A DNA stretch of 64,000 bases from Oppiella nova (taxonomy: Eukaryota > Arthropoda > Arachnida > Sarcoptiformes > Oppiidae): contig CAJPVJ010000003.1 of assembly GCA_905397405.1 (NCBI GenBank), forward strand, positions 62,001-126,000, read 5' to 3'. Below the pieces are notes generated by a model that worked only from the letters and a program-made list of their open reading frames with translations, had not been told where the DNA came from and did no database searches. The position numbers and the translations under genes are program-made. Each line of letters opens with the position of its first letter. The first letter of the stretch is position 1. Of this stretch, positions 1-8,977 are shown piece by piece.

Positions 1-19
1 AATTTGGAAGTGATCAGTT

Positions 20-799
20 ATGAACCCTAAACCTTTAGTCTTTGTCGACTTGGATGACACTTTATTTCAAACTTATCGAAAACAGCAACCGACTCCACAA
101 CATCAAATGGTGACTACAGATGTTTCAGGACAACCGCTTTCATATATGAGTCCAAAACAGCAGTCTTTTTTGAATTGGTTGCTTGAATCTGCTGAGGTTG
201 TGCCTGTAACTGCTCGCTCAGTTGAAGGCTTTAAACGTGTACAAATCCCTTTTAAATATGGTGCGATTTGTTCCCATGGTGGCACGATTCTGGATCAAAA
301 TTTAGCTGTGGATACTGACTGGTTTGATCTTCAAAAACAACATGAAATTCAACTCAATGGCATACTGACTGACTTGCCAGAAGCTTTGCATGACTATGCC
401 AAAGATTTTGGTGCAGTAAGAACTTGGACTTTAGTTGAAAATGAACTGAGTATTTATTCTGTTGCAAAGCAAAAACAAGCTGGTGCGTTATTTTTAGATC
501 GGCTTGTTGAGAAATTACCTAAACCTCTACTGGAACAGTGCTATATCCATATCAATGGCAATAATCTGGCGATTATTCCACATCATGTCAGCAAACAAAG
601 CGCGGTTGAGTTTTATATTCAGAAACATGATCCGCAACGGGAACGTATTATTTTAGGTTGGGGCGATAGTCTATCAGATGCTGGATTCCTCAGCTGTTGC
701 GACTGGTTTGGAATGCCGAAAAGCAGTCAGTTGGATAAGTTTCTCAATACGCATTTAAGCCATGATTTTGACACTAAAGGATATTTAGGTCATGTCTAA
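20..799 (+). CDS. HAD-superfamily phosphatase of the Ter-associated biosynthetic module
   Basis: Predicted cytosolic haloacid-dehalogenase-type phosphatase of 259 residues. Motif I is DLDDT at residues 10-14, with D10 and D12 as nucleophile and acid/base. Motif II is the T in VPVTARS near residue 64, and motif IV is GWGDSLSDAGF near 213-222. This arrangement fits the Cof/sucrose-phosphatase branch of HAD enzymes. The ATG at 20 follows a GGAAG ribosome-binding site at 6-10. The next gene starts inside its last codons (8-base overlap), so the two are probably translationally coupled. HAD phosphatases accompany PRTase and TIM-barrel genes in published Ter-linked modules proposed to make a nucleoside-like metabolite. 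The true substrate is unknown. Confidence 0.85.
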   Translation: MNPKPLVFVDLDDTLFQTYRKQQPTPQHQMVTTDVSGQPLSYMSPKQQSFLNWLLESAEVVPVTARSVEGFKRVQIPFKYGAICSHGGTILDQNLAVDTDWFDLQKQHEIQLNGILTDLPEALHDYAKDFGAVRTWTLVENELSIYSVAKQKQAGALFLDRLVEKLPKPLLEQCYIHINGNNLAIIPHHVSKQSAVEFYIQKHDPQRERIILGWGDSLSDAGFLSCCDWFGMPKSSQLDKFLNTHLSHDFDTKGYLGHV

Positions 800-1958
800 T
801 TCATTGATCACACCACTCAATCCAATATTGAACGAACTTGGCTTTCACGGTTCATATCGTCCCGAAGATGTTACTTTTTTGATGCAGATTGATGATATTC
901 AACCCACTGCAGTTGAAGAAAAAGAATATCTGATCCAGTCAGGAAAAATGCACTATTCACAAATGATCAGTGCTGAACATCCGCCAACGGATGAACAAAT
1001 GCAACATTATCAGCATGCCTTTGAACAAGGTGCACAGCGCCTTGCCGAAGAAGTTCAAAAAATTGGCAACAGTTTGATGCAACGTTTTCCCAAGCAAGAG
1101 ATTGTTTTGGTGAGTTTGGTTCGCGCTGGTGTTCCTTTAGGTGTATTACTCAAGCATTACCTTGAAAAGCATCAGTCTTGTTATCACTATGGTATTAGTA
1201 TCATTCGTGATCGAGGTGTTGACTTTGCTGCACTGCAAGCAATTATTGAACAACATGGTGCTGAGAATATCGTTTTTGTAGATGGCTGGACAGGTAAAGG
1301 CGCGATATGCAAAGAACTCACAAAAAATCTACAAGACATTCCTGAGCTCTTTGATGAAAATTGGCAGATCCCGCGTTTAGTTACCCTATCTGATTTGGGT
1401 GGTTATTCTTGGTTAAGTGCCAGTACAGATGATTGGTTGATTCCATTTGGTATATTGGGTTCAGTGATCTCTGGATTGACTTCTCGGACGATTCTAAAAG
1501 AAACGATTGAACAGCAAGATGCCCGTAAAAATTGCTATCAGACACAAAAATGGCACAGTTGTTTAATCTATGATCAGCTAAAACCTTATGACCTTTCTGT
1601 CAATTTTGTTGAGCAAATACGACTGTTGATTGAACAAAATCCAACTGATAAACAGGTGAGCTGGAACAATCAAATTCGTTTAGCACAACAGCAGCAATGT
1701 GCAGAAACGATTGAATGGATTGCAGCACAATATGCGATTCAAAATATTAACCATATAAAACCCAGTATTGCTGAAGCAACCCGTGCAGTTTTAAGACGCG
1801 TACCTGAACGAATCTTATTGAAAGATGAATCTAACCCTCATGTACAATTATTATTGCACTTTGCACGTGAGCGAAATATTCCAGTCGATATTCTGGGAAC
1901 AAAATTAGGTCCTTATCACGCAGCAACATTGATAAAAAAAGTAGAGAAGAAAAAATGA
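792..1958 (+). CDS. Phosphoribosyltransferase with TRSP and pelota-like C-terminal domains
   Basis: A 388-residue protein. A PRTase fold occupies roughly residues 30-240, with a PRPP-binding loop VFVDGWTGKGAI near 160-172 (the usual DD-x-TG pattern is replaced by DGWTGKG). A TRSP-type linker region follows. The last ~90 residues look like the pelota-type RNA-binding domain often fused to these enzymes (LLLHFARERNIPVDILGTKLG). This architecture is typical of Ter stress-response loci, where it is proposed to attach a ribose-phosphate in synthesis of a nucleoside-like compound. The start ATG overlaps the end of the HAD gene by 8 bases. The stop overlaps the next start as ATGA. Domain borders are estimates by eye. 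Confidence 0.85.
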   Translation: MSNSLITPLNPILNELGFHGSYRPEDVTFLMQIDDIQPTAVEEKEYLIQSGKMHYSQMISAEHPPTDEQMQHYQHAFEQGAQRLAEEVQKIGNSLMQRFPKQEIVLVSLVRAGVPLGVLLKHYLEKHQSCYHYGISIIRDRGVDFAALQAIIEQHGAENIVFVDGWTGKGAICKELTKNLQDIPELFDENWQIPRLVTLSDLGGYSWLSASTDDWLIPFGILGSVISGLTSRTILKETIEQQDARKNCYQTQKWHSCLIYDQLKPYDLSVNFVEQIRLLIEQNPTDKQVSWNNQIRLAQQQQCAETIEWIAAQYAIQNINHIKPSIAEATRAVLRRVPERILLKDESNPHVQLLLHFARERNIPVDILGTKLGPYHAATLIKKVEKKK

Positions 1959-2881
1959 AGCCACTTTTACACGCCATTGAACTTGGCGCGACCATGTATA
2001 TTCCTGCAACACATGAACAATTGTGGGAAGTTACCCAAGGAATTAAATTTCCTCAGATTAAATCAATTGCGGTATGTCTTGAAGATGCTGTACTTGAATC
2101 AGATGTTCAAACAGCTATGGTGAATTTAAAACTTTTATTGCAAAGACGACTGGATGAACCCAGTTTAAAAGCCCCTGCCATTTTTATCCGTCCAAGAAAT
2201 ATGGAAATGGCGAAGCACATTGTCGACTGGGATCTAAATCAAACATTTAATGGTATGATTTTGCCTAAGTTTAATGTATTTAATCTAAAAAATTGGATGA
2301 ATGTATTACCTGCCAATTTGCAATATATGCCGACACTTGAAACCAAAGAAATCTTTGATGTTGCGCACAATATTGAACTTTACCAAGCTCTTAAATATGA
2401 CTTTCATAAAACATTATGTTTAAGAATTGGTGGCAATGACCTCTTATCCTGTTTAAATCTGCGTAGACCCAAAAATACTACGATTTATCAAACACCTGTG
2501 GGTATTCTGATTTCACAATTGGCGGGATTATTTATTCCCAATGGCTTTCAGCTGAGTTCACCCGTGTGTGAACATTTTGAAAATACACAGCTATTGATGC
2601 AAGAGCTGGAACAAGACATGAATAATGGAATTTATACCAAAACAGCAATTCATCCTGCTCAAATTGGTCATATTCATCATGCCTTACAAGTTCAGCCTGA
2701 AGATTTCCATGAAGCTCAATTAATCTTAGCACACGATGCTAAGAGTGTATTTAAAAGTCATGGTTCAATGATCGAACCTGCCACCCATAAAAATTGGGCT
2801 GAAATGATTTTACTCAGATATAAAACTTTTGGTTTGGTCAAATCATCTTGTTCAACACACGACAAAATATTGGTGGTATAA
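1955..2881 (+). CDS. HpcH/HpaI-citrate-lyase-like C-C bond lyase of the Ter module
   Basis: A 308-residue TIM-barrel protein resembling the citrate lyase beta / HpcH-HpaI superfamily, in the subgroup found next to PRTase-TRSP genes. Conserved stretches are VCLEDAVLESDV near residues 40-51, FIRPRN near 76 and a central RIGGNDLL that would lie in the barrel core. Enzymes of this superfamily make or break C-C bonds next to a carboxylate using a divalent metal. The start codon overlaps the upstream stop (ATGA), indicating translational coupling. It is the last gene of the plus-strand trio and converges on the kinase gene 27 bases away. The substrate cannot be told from sequence. Confidence 0.8.
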   Translation: MKPLLHAIELGATMYIPATHEQLWEVTQGIKFPQIKSIAVCLEDAVLESDVQTAMVNLKLLLQRRLDEPSLKAPAIFIRPRNMEMAKHIVDWDLNQTFNGMILPKFNVFNLKNWMNVLPANLQYMPTLETKEIFDVAHNIELYQALKYDFHKTLCLRIGGNDLLSCLNLRRPKNTTIYQTPVGILISQLAGLFIPNGFQLSSPVCEHFENTQLLMQELEQDMNNGIYTKTAIHPAQIGHIHHALQVQPEDFHEAQLILAHDAKSVFKSHGSMIEPATHKNWAEMILLRYKTFGLVKSSCSTHDKILVV

Positions 2882-2893
2882 GCCTTAATTAGA

Positions 2894-2921
2894 GGTTGAA
2901 GCATCGCATTATGCTTCAACC
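2894..2921. terminator. Hairpin between convergent genes, possible bidirectional terminator
   Basis: Perfect 11-bp stem (GGTTGAAGCAT paired with ATGCTTCAACC) and a 6-base loop, placed exactly between the convergent lyase and kinase genes. It overlaps the last codons of the kinase. Neither side has a clear T-run, so termination is inferred from stem strength and position only. Confidence 0.5.
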
Positions 2922-4438
2922 ATTTGTACCACAGCTAAACGACCGCCATCTTGTTTAGAAAATAAAATTTGAACTCCATCTTTTAACTCAATTTTACCAC
3001 CAATCGGGATCTGCGTTTTATTGGCAACATCGGTAAGATCAGGCATATCTTCATTGACCAACCACCACACATCATTATGTAAAACAAAATACCCTTTTCG
3101 CTTGGTCTGTTCTGCGGTTAAGCGTTCATTCGGTGCAATCATATTATTGGTATGCCATGCGTAAATAGATTGGCCTGTCCACACCATTAAACGATGATTA
3201 TCGGGTCTAAAATTACCTTGCTGCCGTGCTGAGTATAAATTGAGAATAGGTAATTTACCTTTAAAAGGCGTATGACAAAATGGACACTCAGGTTGAGTGG
3301 AATTATCAAAGACATACCACTTTTGACCACAACGGTGATTATGACAAGGCTGAATCAAATCCACTGTTTTAACCAAAGCTGTTTCCCAATCGTTAGCTGA
3401 GGGACGCTTGGCAGGATCATGTAACCCCTCGACAAAGCTTTTCATAAATAATTCAGACAAATACGGTCCAGTCACTGTAAATGGTACTTTTACAGGATCA
3501 CCCCACGGCTGCTGACTGACTTTAAGTTGAGTTGGTTTCACCTGATTACTATGATCTGTTGGGTGTTCAATAAACAGCGCTTTTTCACCCATTCCCAGCG
3601 TTTCATCCTTTTGCGGATCATTCATATCATGAATTTTTCCACCACGTAACGGATGTCGATAGAGCAAATACATATAAATCAATACCGCCAAAGCATGTTT
3701 ATCTGTCGCAATACTGGGTAAATAACGATCAGGATTGTCTTTGGATAAATGACTAGTGCGTACCACTTCTGGCGCAATAAAATCAGGAGTACCGACAACG
3801 TCCGGTGGGTATTTTCCAGGTACCACCAAACCATCAACGTCGATAACGCTGGCACTCCCAGAAACAGGATCGACCAAAATATTTTTATAAGATAAATCTG
3901 AATGGGCCAAACCTGCAGCATGCATACGGCGTACTGCGCGGGAAATTAGAATTCCTATTTTAAGGTAATTTAGCCAAGTACCTTTTTCTTTATCGTCGAG
4001 AAATCTGTTTTGGTTGTTTGCACTTGCAAACCATTTCCCTTCTTTTTCTTTGCCTTTGATTTGCAGAAAATCATTATTTTTTGAACCATATTCAAAGAAA
4101 AATTGTTTTCTATAGGTTGGGGCAGTAATTCCAAGCAAATTATTATATTCAACTAAACCATCGGGCCAACAGAAAATATTTTTCCAATAATCCCCACCAA
4201 TCCCATTAAAAATACTTTGCCATTTATTGCCTACAATTTCTTTTAAACGATCTTTTTGCTGCTCAAAGGTGGCTTTAGATTCATAAAATTTATTCTTTTC
4301 TTTACTGAAAAAGCACACCACATAACTACGATCAGGTGAAAAATATACATCTTTCATTGCACCTGAACCGATAATCTCATCTACAAATTCTATTTCACGT
4401 CCATCAACGGTGGTACATTTAATAATTTTTGCTGACAT
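2909..4438 (-). CDS. Ter-associated protein kinase with C-terminal zinc ribbon
   Basis: Eukaryotic-like Ser/Thr protein kinase of about 509 residues. It has a glycine loop GSGAMKDVY near residues 24-33, a catalytic loop HSDLSYKN near 179-186 (HSD in place of HRD), a metal-binding DVDG near 200-203 (in place of DFG), and an activation-segment end GTPDFIAPEV near 216. After the kinase fold lies a four-cysteine zinc ribbon (C365, C370, then CPFC at 385-388) and a C-terminal beta-rich tail. No membrane segment is seen. The longest frame begins with GTG at 4447, but the ATG at 4438 has an AAGG site 8 bases upstream and is preferred. It lies 43 bases after a PP2C phosphatase, so a kinase-phosphatase pair acting on VWA/TerD partners is likely. 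Confidence 0.88.
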   Translation of the reverse strand: MSAKIIKCTTVDGREIEFVDEIIGSGAMKDVYFSPDRSYVVCFFSKEKNKFYESKATFEQQKDRLKEIVGNKWQSIFNGIGGDYWKNIFCWPDGLVEYNNLLGITAPTYRKQFFFEYGSKNNDFLQIKGKEKEGKWFASANNQNRFLDDKEKGTWLNYLKIGILISRAVRRMHAAGLAHSDLSYKNILVDPVSGSASVIDVDGLVVPGKYPPDVVGTPDFIAPEVVRTSHLSKDNPDRYLPSIATDKHALAVLIYMYLLYRHPLRGGKIHDMNDPQKDETLGMGEKALFIEHPTDHSNQVKPTQLKVSQQPWGDPVKVPFTVTGPYLSELFMKSFVEGLHDPAKRPSANDWETALVKTVDLIQPCHNHRCGQKWYVFDNSTQPECPFCHTPFKGKLPILNLYSARQQGNFRPDNHRLMVWTGQSIYAWHTNNMIAPNERLTAEQTKRKGYFVLHNDVWWLVNEDMPDLTDVANKTQIPIGGKIELKDGVQILFSKQDGGRLAVVQMVEA

Positions 4439-4481
4439 ACTTGCCACCTTACACTATATTCTTCAAATACTTAGATATTGT

Positions 4482-6359
4482 TTATACAGATGTTGTTGAA
4501 TGCTTATTCCATAATACGGCCATGGTACGATCATCATGATGCCCAGCTGTGAAGAAATGCATCCATTCCAACAATGCAGCATCAGCTGCTTCATTCTGTA
4601 GCAACGGATCCAGTTCACGGTATAAACTTTGCCATTTGTCAAAATTGGATAAGCCAGAATCTGTTTCAAATTTTGGATCTGAAATACCATCTGTCATCAA
4701 CATAATCGCATGGGTATCTTTAAAGCAGCCTATTTTTAAACGGTTTGGAAATTCTGTTGCAATACTCAGATCTAGAAACTTAGTCTGTCCTGCATATTCA
4801 CCACCATCTGGAATATTCATCATACGCACATTGTCCTCGCTATATACTGCGATTGCACCGTCTCCCACTGAGAATGCACTGATAAAGGTTTTGTCAGCTA
4901 ATTTACATACGACCGCAACCAGCAATGTGGTTGAAAAATCTTTAGTATTTGCCCCAATCTGCTCTGCTTGTAATTTGATTTGGTTAATAATCGATTTATA
5001 AATTTCATAATATACATGATGAAACTGCTCATTTAACTTTTTGGCAACTGCAACAGTTTCATCATCCTGACTGCCCACTTGCCACTTTTCTAAATCAGCA
5101 ATCAGGCTTTCAACCGTTTGTGGGGTCAAATAGTTTTTAAACTCATTTTCAACAATCTCTACCGCAATTCGAGAGCCTTCTCTGGAGTATTGCGCACTGC
5201 CTGCACCATCTGCCACAGTCAAGACCGACCAAGGTGTATTGTCGATTAAGGTAATGGAAAAATCGTCATCTCTAAATAAACCCGCGTGTTCATGTGAACG
5301 GCCACGACGACTTGCAGCGATAATTTTATAGTCCGCGACATCAATCAAAGCTTGATCCAAATGTGGCTTGCTAAATTTTTGCCCAGACTCAGGTTCAATG
5401 ACTTTCCATAAACTGCGTGGGTCTGCAATGACATTCAACCGACATTGGGCAGAGCGTGTTTCTCCATCAGCGATAAACTGAAAAGAAAATTCGATTGAAT
5501 CTGCTAGTTGTGGTTCACCATGAATACGTTGTGTGGCTTCATCGAAATAAAAGCTGGTATCTGGAAATTTAAAGCTTTCAGATTTGAATGTTAATTGATT
5601 GACATCATGTTGAGAAATCACTGAAATTTGAGATTGATAGTGTTGTCCAACTCGGGCATTTTCAACCTGAAATTTAATGTCTTCATATTTACTTCGTCTA
5701 AACACAGATTCGATCTCTAATCTATTCTTCTCAGTTTCAAAAGATATTATTTCAGGGGTTGAGTTTATATTTTCAGAATCAATTGTCGGCTTGTTTTCTA
5801 AATTGGGTTCAATTGTAGGGGCTGATGCTTGCTCGACTTGATCTGCAACAACTTGCTGTTCAACTTGTAGGATCGGTGCCAATTGCAATGTTGTGTGAAG
5901 ATCTAAAGTGATATTTTGCGTTTCGGAAATTGCTCCAACTGAGTTGGTGTTTTCAGATGATGTATGGAGTTGATCCACATTGACTAAAGGATCATCACAA
6001 TTTTGTTGAATATTTTCATCAAGCTTGACTTGGTCATCAACTCTAGCGTGTTGATTGGTTTCTGTTTGCTGATTAAGACCGACTGGCTCTTGAACATTCT
6101 TATGTACAGTAGCTTGAGTTGTATCCAGGCTTATAATTTCATGCTGAGACTGTGCAGCAGATGCGTTATCCAATAAATCAGCTTCATCGATATTGTTCAA
6201 ACGCGGTGCAGCTATCTTCACTTTTTCCAATTCATTGATGAGTTTTGAAAGTTGTTTGAGATTTTGCGGATCACTTAATAGAAATTGTGAAAATGCCTCA
6301 CTGAAATCAGCGGAATTATGTTCCAAAATCTGCTTTAATTTGCATACATCACTGTCCAT
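4482..6359 (-). CDS. PP2C-family protein phosphatase with long N-terminal extension
   Basis: A 625-residue protein. The last ~290 residues form a PP2C-like Ser/Thr phosphatase: DGAGSA near 382-387, SVGDGA, LMTDGISD and a terminal HHDDRT supply the metal-binding aspartates. The first ~220 residues are acidic, Gln/Glu/Asn-rich and probably disordered. Residues ~225-310 look like an Ig-like beta-sandwich (FDEATQRIHGEP is reminiscent of bacterial putative-Ig repeats). It starts with ATG after AGAGGG. Between the VWA gene and the kinase on the same strand, it probably reverses the kinase's phosphorylation. No signal peptide is seen, so it should act in the cytosol. Confidence 0.88.
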   Translation of the reverse strand: MDSDVCKLKQILEHNSADFSEAFSQFLLSDPQNLKQLSKLINELEKVKIAAPRLNNIDEADLLDNASAAQSQHEIISLDTTQATVHKNVQEPVGLNQQTETNQHARVDDQVKLDENIQQNCDDPLVNVDQLHTSSENTNSVGAISETQNITLDLHTTLQLAPILQVEQQVVADQVEQASAPTIEPNLENKPTIDSENINSTPEIISFETEKNRLEIESVFRRSKYEDIKFQVENARVGQHYQSQISVISQHDVNQLTFKSESFKFPDTSFYFDEATQRIHGEPQLADSIEFSFQFIADGETRSAQCRLNVIADPRSLWKVIEPESGQKFSKPHLDQALIDVADYKIIAASRRGRSHEHAGLFRDDDFSITLIDNTPWSVLTVADGAGSAQYSREGSRIAVEIVENEFKNYLTPQTVESLIADLEKWQVGSQDDETVAVAKKLNEQFHHVYYEIYKSIINQIKLQAEQIGANTKDFSTTLLVAVVCKLADKTFISAFSVGDGAIAVYSEDNVRMMNIPDGGEYAGQTKFLDLSIATEFPNRLKIGCFKDTHAIMLMTDGISDPKFETDSGLSNFDKWQSLYRELDPLLQNEAADAALLEWMHFFTAGHHDDRTMAVLWNKHSTTSV

Positions 6360-6509
6360 TTTACCCTCTACTCATTTTTCTATTCTATTCGCTTGGCCAC
6401 TTGGTCACTCACCAATCACGATGCACTTAAGCATTAAGCGATATAGATTTTTAATATTGTTCAATGCAGCAATGCTTTAATAATGTATCAACACATCAAC
6501 CGATAAAGC

Positions 6510-7562
6510 CTAACCTTGCCCACGGGTTAAATCAAAATCTCCATCACCAGACGAGAAACTGATTTGTCGACGACACCACGGGCAAACCACAGATTCCCGA
6601 TAGCCGTCATAACACATCAAATTACCGCATCCACATACTGCAAAAGCGGTCTCAGAAAAACAATGTGGACATTCAGGGAAACCATCGAGTTCAGCCGTAT
6701 TGATCTGCTTATTTGATGCATTATGATCTGACCAAGTAAAATACTCCTCAGATATCGCACTACAGGTATCTAACTTAAAATTATAGATATTGATATTTAA
6801 ATCAGCTGGACCTTTATATTGTAAATTACGTATATATTTGATGATATAAGGTTTATTCATCTTTTGGCAGCGACCCACAAATATCGCACAATGATCATCG
6901 GCTTTATTTTTTTGCAGGGATAATGCATCTTTTGCCAAGCGCATATAACGCTCATCAATCGGCAACAGCTCATCTTTTTGTTGATGGCTACCAATACTGA
7001 TACTTTGTGAGACCACAGAGGCTGTGATCCACTTACACAAACCTTTGACATATTCTTGATTGATCTGATCAATTGAAATGGTATTTTCAGTGATTTTACT
7101 TAGCACAGAAAAATCAACATCTGCACCTAGTCCGATGGCGACGACTGTTGCTTTATGCGCATATTTGGCATTCCAGCGTTGAATTGCCTGATCATATTCA
7201 TCGGTTGGGCGTCCATCGGTAAATATATAGACCATTGGCTTCCAGTCGCCTTTGACTTCACTGGTGGTTTTCATCACATAACGATCAATTTCCTGACCCA
7301 AATGATCTAAAGCTTTACCCAAATGTGTCCCACCACCCAAGGGCAAATTAAAATGATTAAAGGCAAATAACTCAGTTAAAGGGACCAATGTTCTGACAAT
7401 ACCTGCATATGCAATCACTGAAACATATACAGTTTCAAGTGCATAAGGATCTTTTCTTAAACTGCTTAAAATAAATTCCACACCCTCTTGAACTGATTCA
7501 AGTGGTTGCCCGACCATTGATTCAGAACAATCAAGAACAAAAAATACCGGTAAACGGCGCAT
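6510..7562 (-). CDS. VWA-domain TerY-like protein with C-terminal zinc-ribbon region
   Basis: A 350-residue protein. The N-terminal ~210 residues are a von Willebrand A domain with a metal-ion site (LDCSESM at 9-15, FTDGRPTDE near 115). This resembles the two shorter TerY-like proteins upstream. The C-terminal part is unlike them and carries paired CxxC motifs (CPHC, CGCG, CPWC), expected to form zinc-binding knuckles. It starts with ATG after AGGTGAAG. The upstream gap contains a strong hairpin that separates it from the 7666-9616 block. The VWA domain probably scaffolds metal-dependent contacts with TerD or with the kinase/phosphatase pair. Confidence 0.88.
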   Translation of the reverse strand: MRRLPVFFVLDCSESMVGQPLESVQEGVEFILSSLRKDPYALETVYVSVIAYAGIVRTLVPLTELFAFNHFNLPLGGGTHLGKALDHLGQEIDRYVMKTTSEVKGDWKPMVYIFTDGRPTDEYDQAIQRWNAKYAHKATVVAIGLGADVDFSVLSKITENTISIDQINQEYVKGLCKWITASVVSQSISIGSHQQKDELLPIDERYMRLAKDALSLQKNKADDHCAIFVGRCQKMNKPYIIKYIRNLQYKGPADLNINIYNFKLDTCSAISEEYFTWSDHNASNKQINTAELDGFPECPHCFSETAFAVCGCGNLMCYDGYRESVVCPWCRRQISFSSGDGDFDLTRGQG

Positions 7563-7601
7563 AACTTCACCTACATTATTTTTATCATATTATTCAAACA
7601 C

Positions 7602-7639
7602 CTAAATCAAACAGATAAGTGCTGATCTGTTTGATTTAG
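7602..7639 (+). terminator. Perfect 15-bp hairpin within the Ter operon, terminator-like only on the plus strand
   Basis: CTAAATCAAACAGAT pairs perfectly with its complement across an 8-base loop. The T-run (7641-7646) follows on the plus strand, whereas both flanking genes run on the minus strand. It may block antisense transcription or protect the 3' end of the upstream mRNA segment. The function is inferred. Confidence 0.5.
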
Positions 7640-7665
7640 CTTTTTTATCATCACGTAATATTCAG

Positions 7666-8301
7666 TTATAAAACTAGCTGAATTTCGGCGGGTGGTGGTG
7701 GTAAAGAAATTGAATCGGATACTCCTGCACTACTGCTACCAGCGACCACACTTGCAGAAACCCACTTAAAGAAGCTGGCAAAACTATTTGAGTCCATGGT
7801 GTCTAACACAACCACTTGATCCGTAAGTTGTAGCAAGGATTCAGTTTTCGCTTTTGGCCCCGCAGCACAAGCGACAATCGTGGCAAAGTTAAGCTGTTTA
7901 ATTGTGGGAACGATTTGCTGATAAGCATAGACATCTGAGGGTGAACCATCTGTCATCAAGAACAATAACGGGCGCCAATCGCCTTTAACATCATTGCTAC
8001 TTTTCTGTACATTCTGGTGTACTTCCTGTGCCAGTAATTCCAATGCTGCACCCATAAATGTTGCTCCCACATTGGGTACATCTAGATCTGGAATTTGAAC
8101 TTGATCTAAAGGGGTAAGCGGTAAATAAACTTTTGCTTCAATATCAAAAGTGATCACACTTAAATACACGCTTTCAAGCGCATAAGGATCTTGCCTTAAT
8201 GCACTGAGCATCGACTGCAAGCCCACATTCACCGAGTGAATTGGCTCTCCACGCATAGAGCCAGATGTATCTAACAAAATATATACAGGTAAACGGCGCA
8301 T
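7666..8301 (-). CDS. terY: TerY-like VWA-domain protein (copy 2)
   Basis: A 211-residue stand-alone VWA protein starting MRRLPVYILLDTSGSM. The MIDAS residues are visible: DTSGS at 10-14, a central threonine in VGATFMG, and TDGSPSD near 116. The C-terminus ends in a proline-rich tail LPPPPAEIQLVL, almost the same as in the copy at 8978-9616. TerY-like proteins are cytosolic partners of TerD proteins and of kinase/phosphatase pairs in tellurite and general stress loci. It is 14 bases downstream of terD on the same strand. Two small same-strand VWA genes around terD suggest duplication followed by divergence. Confidence 0.9.
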   Translation of the reverse strand: MRRLPVYILLDTSGSMRGEPIHSVNVGLQSMLSALRQDPYALESVYLSVITFDIEAKVYLPLTPLDQVQIPDLDVPNVGATFMGAALELLAQEVHQNVQKSSNDVKGDWRPLLFLMTDGSPSDVYAYQQIVPTIKQLNFATIVACAAGPKAKTESLLQLTDQVVVLDTMDSNSFASFFKWVSASVVAGSSSAGVSDSISLPPPPAEIQLVL

Positions 8302-8315
8302 TATATTCTCATTTT

Positions 8316-8960
8316 TTAACTATATTTTTTTAACCATTCCACGAAATTATCCGCGGGTGATGCATTACCAACCGCATTAAATTTCCAACCACTATTTTCT
8401 CTGACCAGTTCAGCAAATAATAATGAACGTTGTTGATCATATTGACCGATACCTGATAAATCAAAACGTACCATTTCTTTACCAGTACCATCGATAGCAC
8501 GAATAAAGGCATTTTTCACCTGACCAAAATGCTGATTATTTTTTGCACCATTATAAATTTGCACAATAAAAACAATCTTGTGATATTCAGCTGCCAAGCT
8601 ATTTAATTTGACAATAATTTGCTCATCATCCCCGTCACCAGCACCCGTACGGTTATCTCCAGTCAGCCAGATTTGCCCTGAACGATGCTTTAAATTATTA
8701 AAAAAGATAACATCACTATTTTCGAGTGTGGCTTGACCTGCGGCATTCCAGCCCAGATCTTTTACTTTTCCACTGGCATCACATAAAAATGCCACCACAT
8801 CTAGATCGTGTTCTTCGCTCTTTGCACCTGAAAATAATCCGCCTAAAAAGCCTTTCTTTTGCTCAGTGATATCCCAACCGAGTCCAATCGTCACTCGTTC
8901 TAAATCATGTTTAGATTTTTCAAGGCTGAGTCCTTGACCTTTCGCCAATGTAATTGCCAT
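8316..8960 (-). CDS. terD: TerD-family calcium-binding stress protein
   Basis: A 214-residue TerD-domain protein. It opens MAITLAKGQGLSLEK and has the hallmark acidic loop GDNRTGAGDGDDE near 102-114, which binds calcium in characterised TerD proteins. Further family motifs are FNNLKHRSG and RFDLS. An insertion of Gly, Lys and Phe residues (KKGFLGGLFSGAKSEE, ~35-50) follows the first strand. The family is linked to tellurite, phage and colicin resistance and is cytosolic or membrane-associated. It lies between two terY-like genes with gaps of 14 and 17 bases, so one transcript is likely. No terA, terB, terC, terZ or terE is visible in the window. Confidence 0.93.
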   Translation of the reverse strand: MAITLAKGQGLSLEKSKHDLERVTIGLGWDITEQKKGFLGGLFSGAKSEEHDLDVVAFLCDASGKVKDLGWNAAGQATLENSDVIFFNNLKHRSGQIWLTGDNRTGAGDGDDEQIIVKLNSLAAEYHKIVFIVQIYNGAKNNQHFGQVKNAFIRAIDGTGKEMVRFDLSGIGQYDQQRSLLFAELVRENSGWKFNAVGNASPADNFVEWLKKYS

Positions 8961-8977
8961 GCTAGTTTCCTTTATTT

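Noticed and set aside
4549-5001. 150-codon open frame on the plus strand
   Set aside because: Lies antisense within the PP2C phosphatase domain; no family signature, no ribosome site, and the minus-strand frame has clear catalytic motifs.
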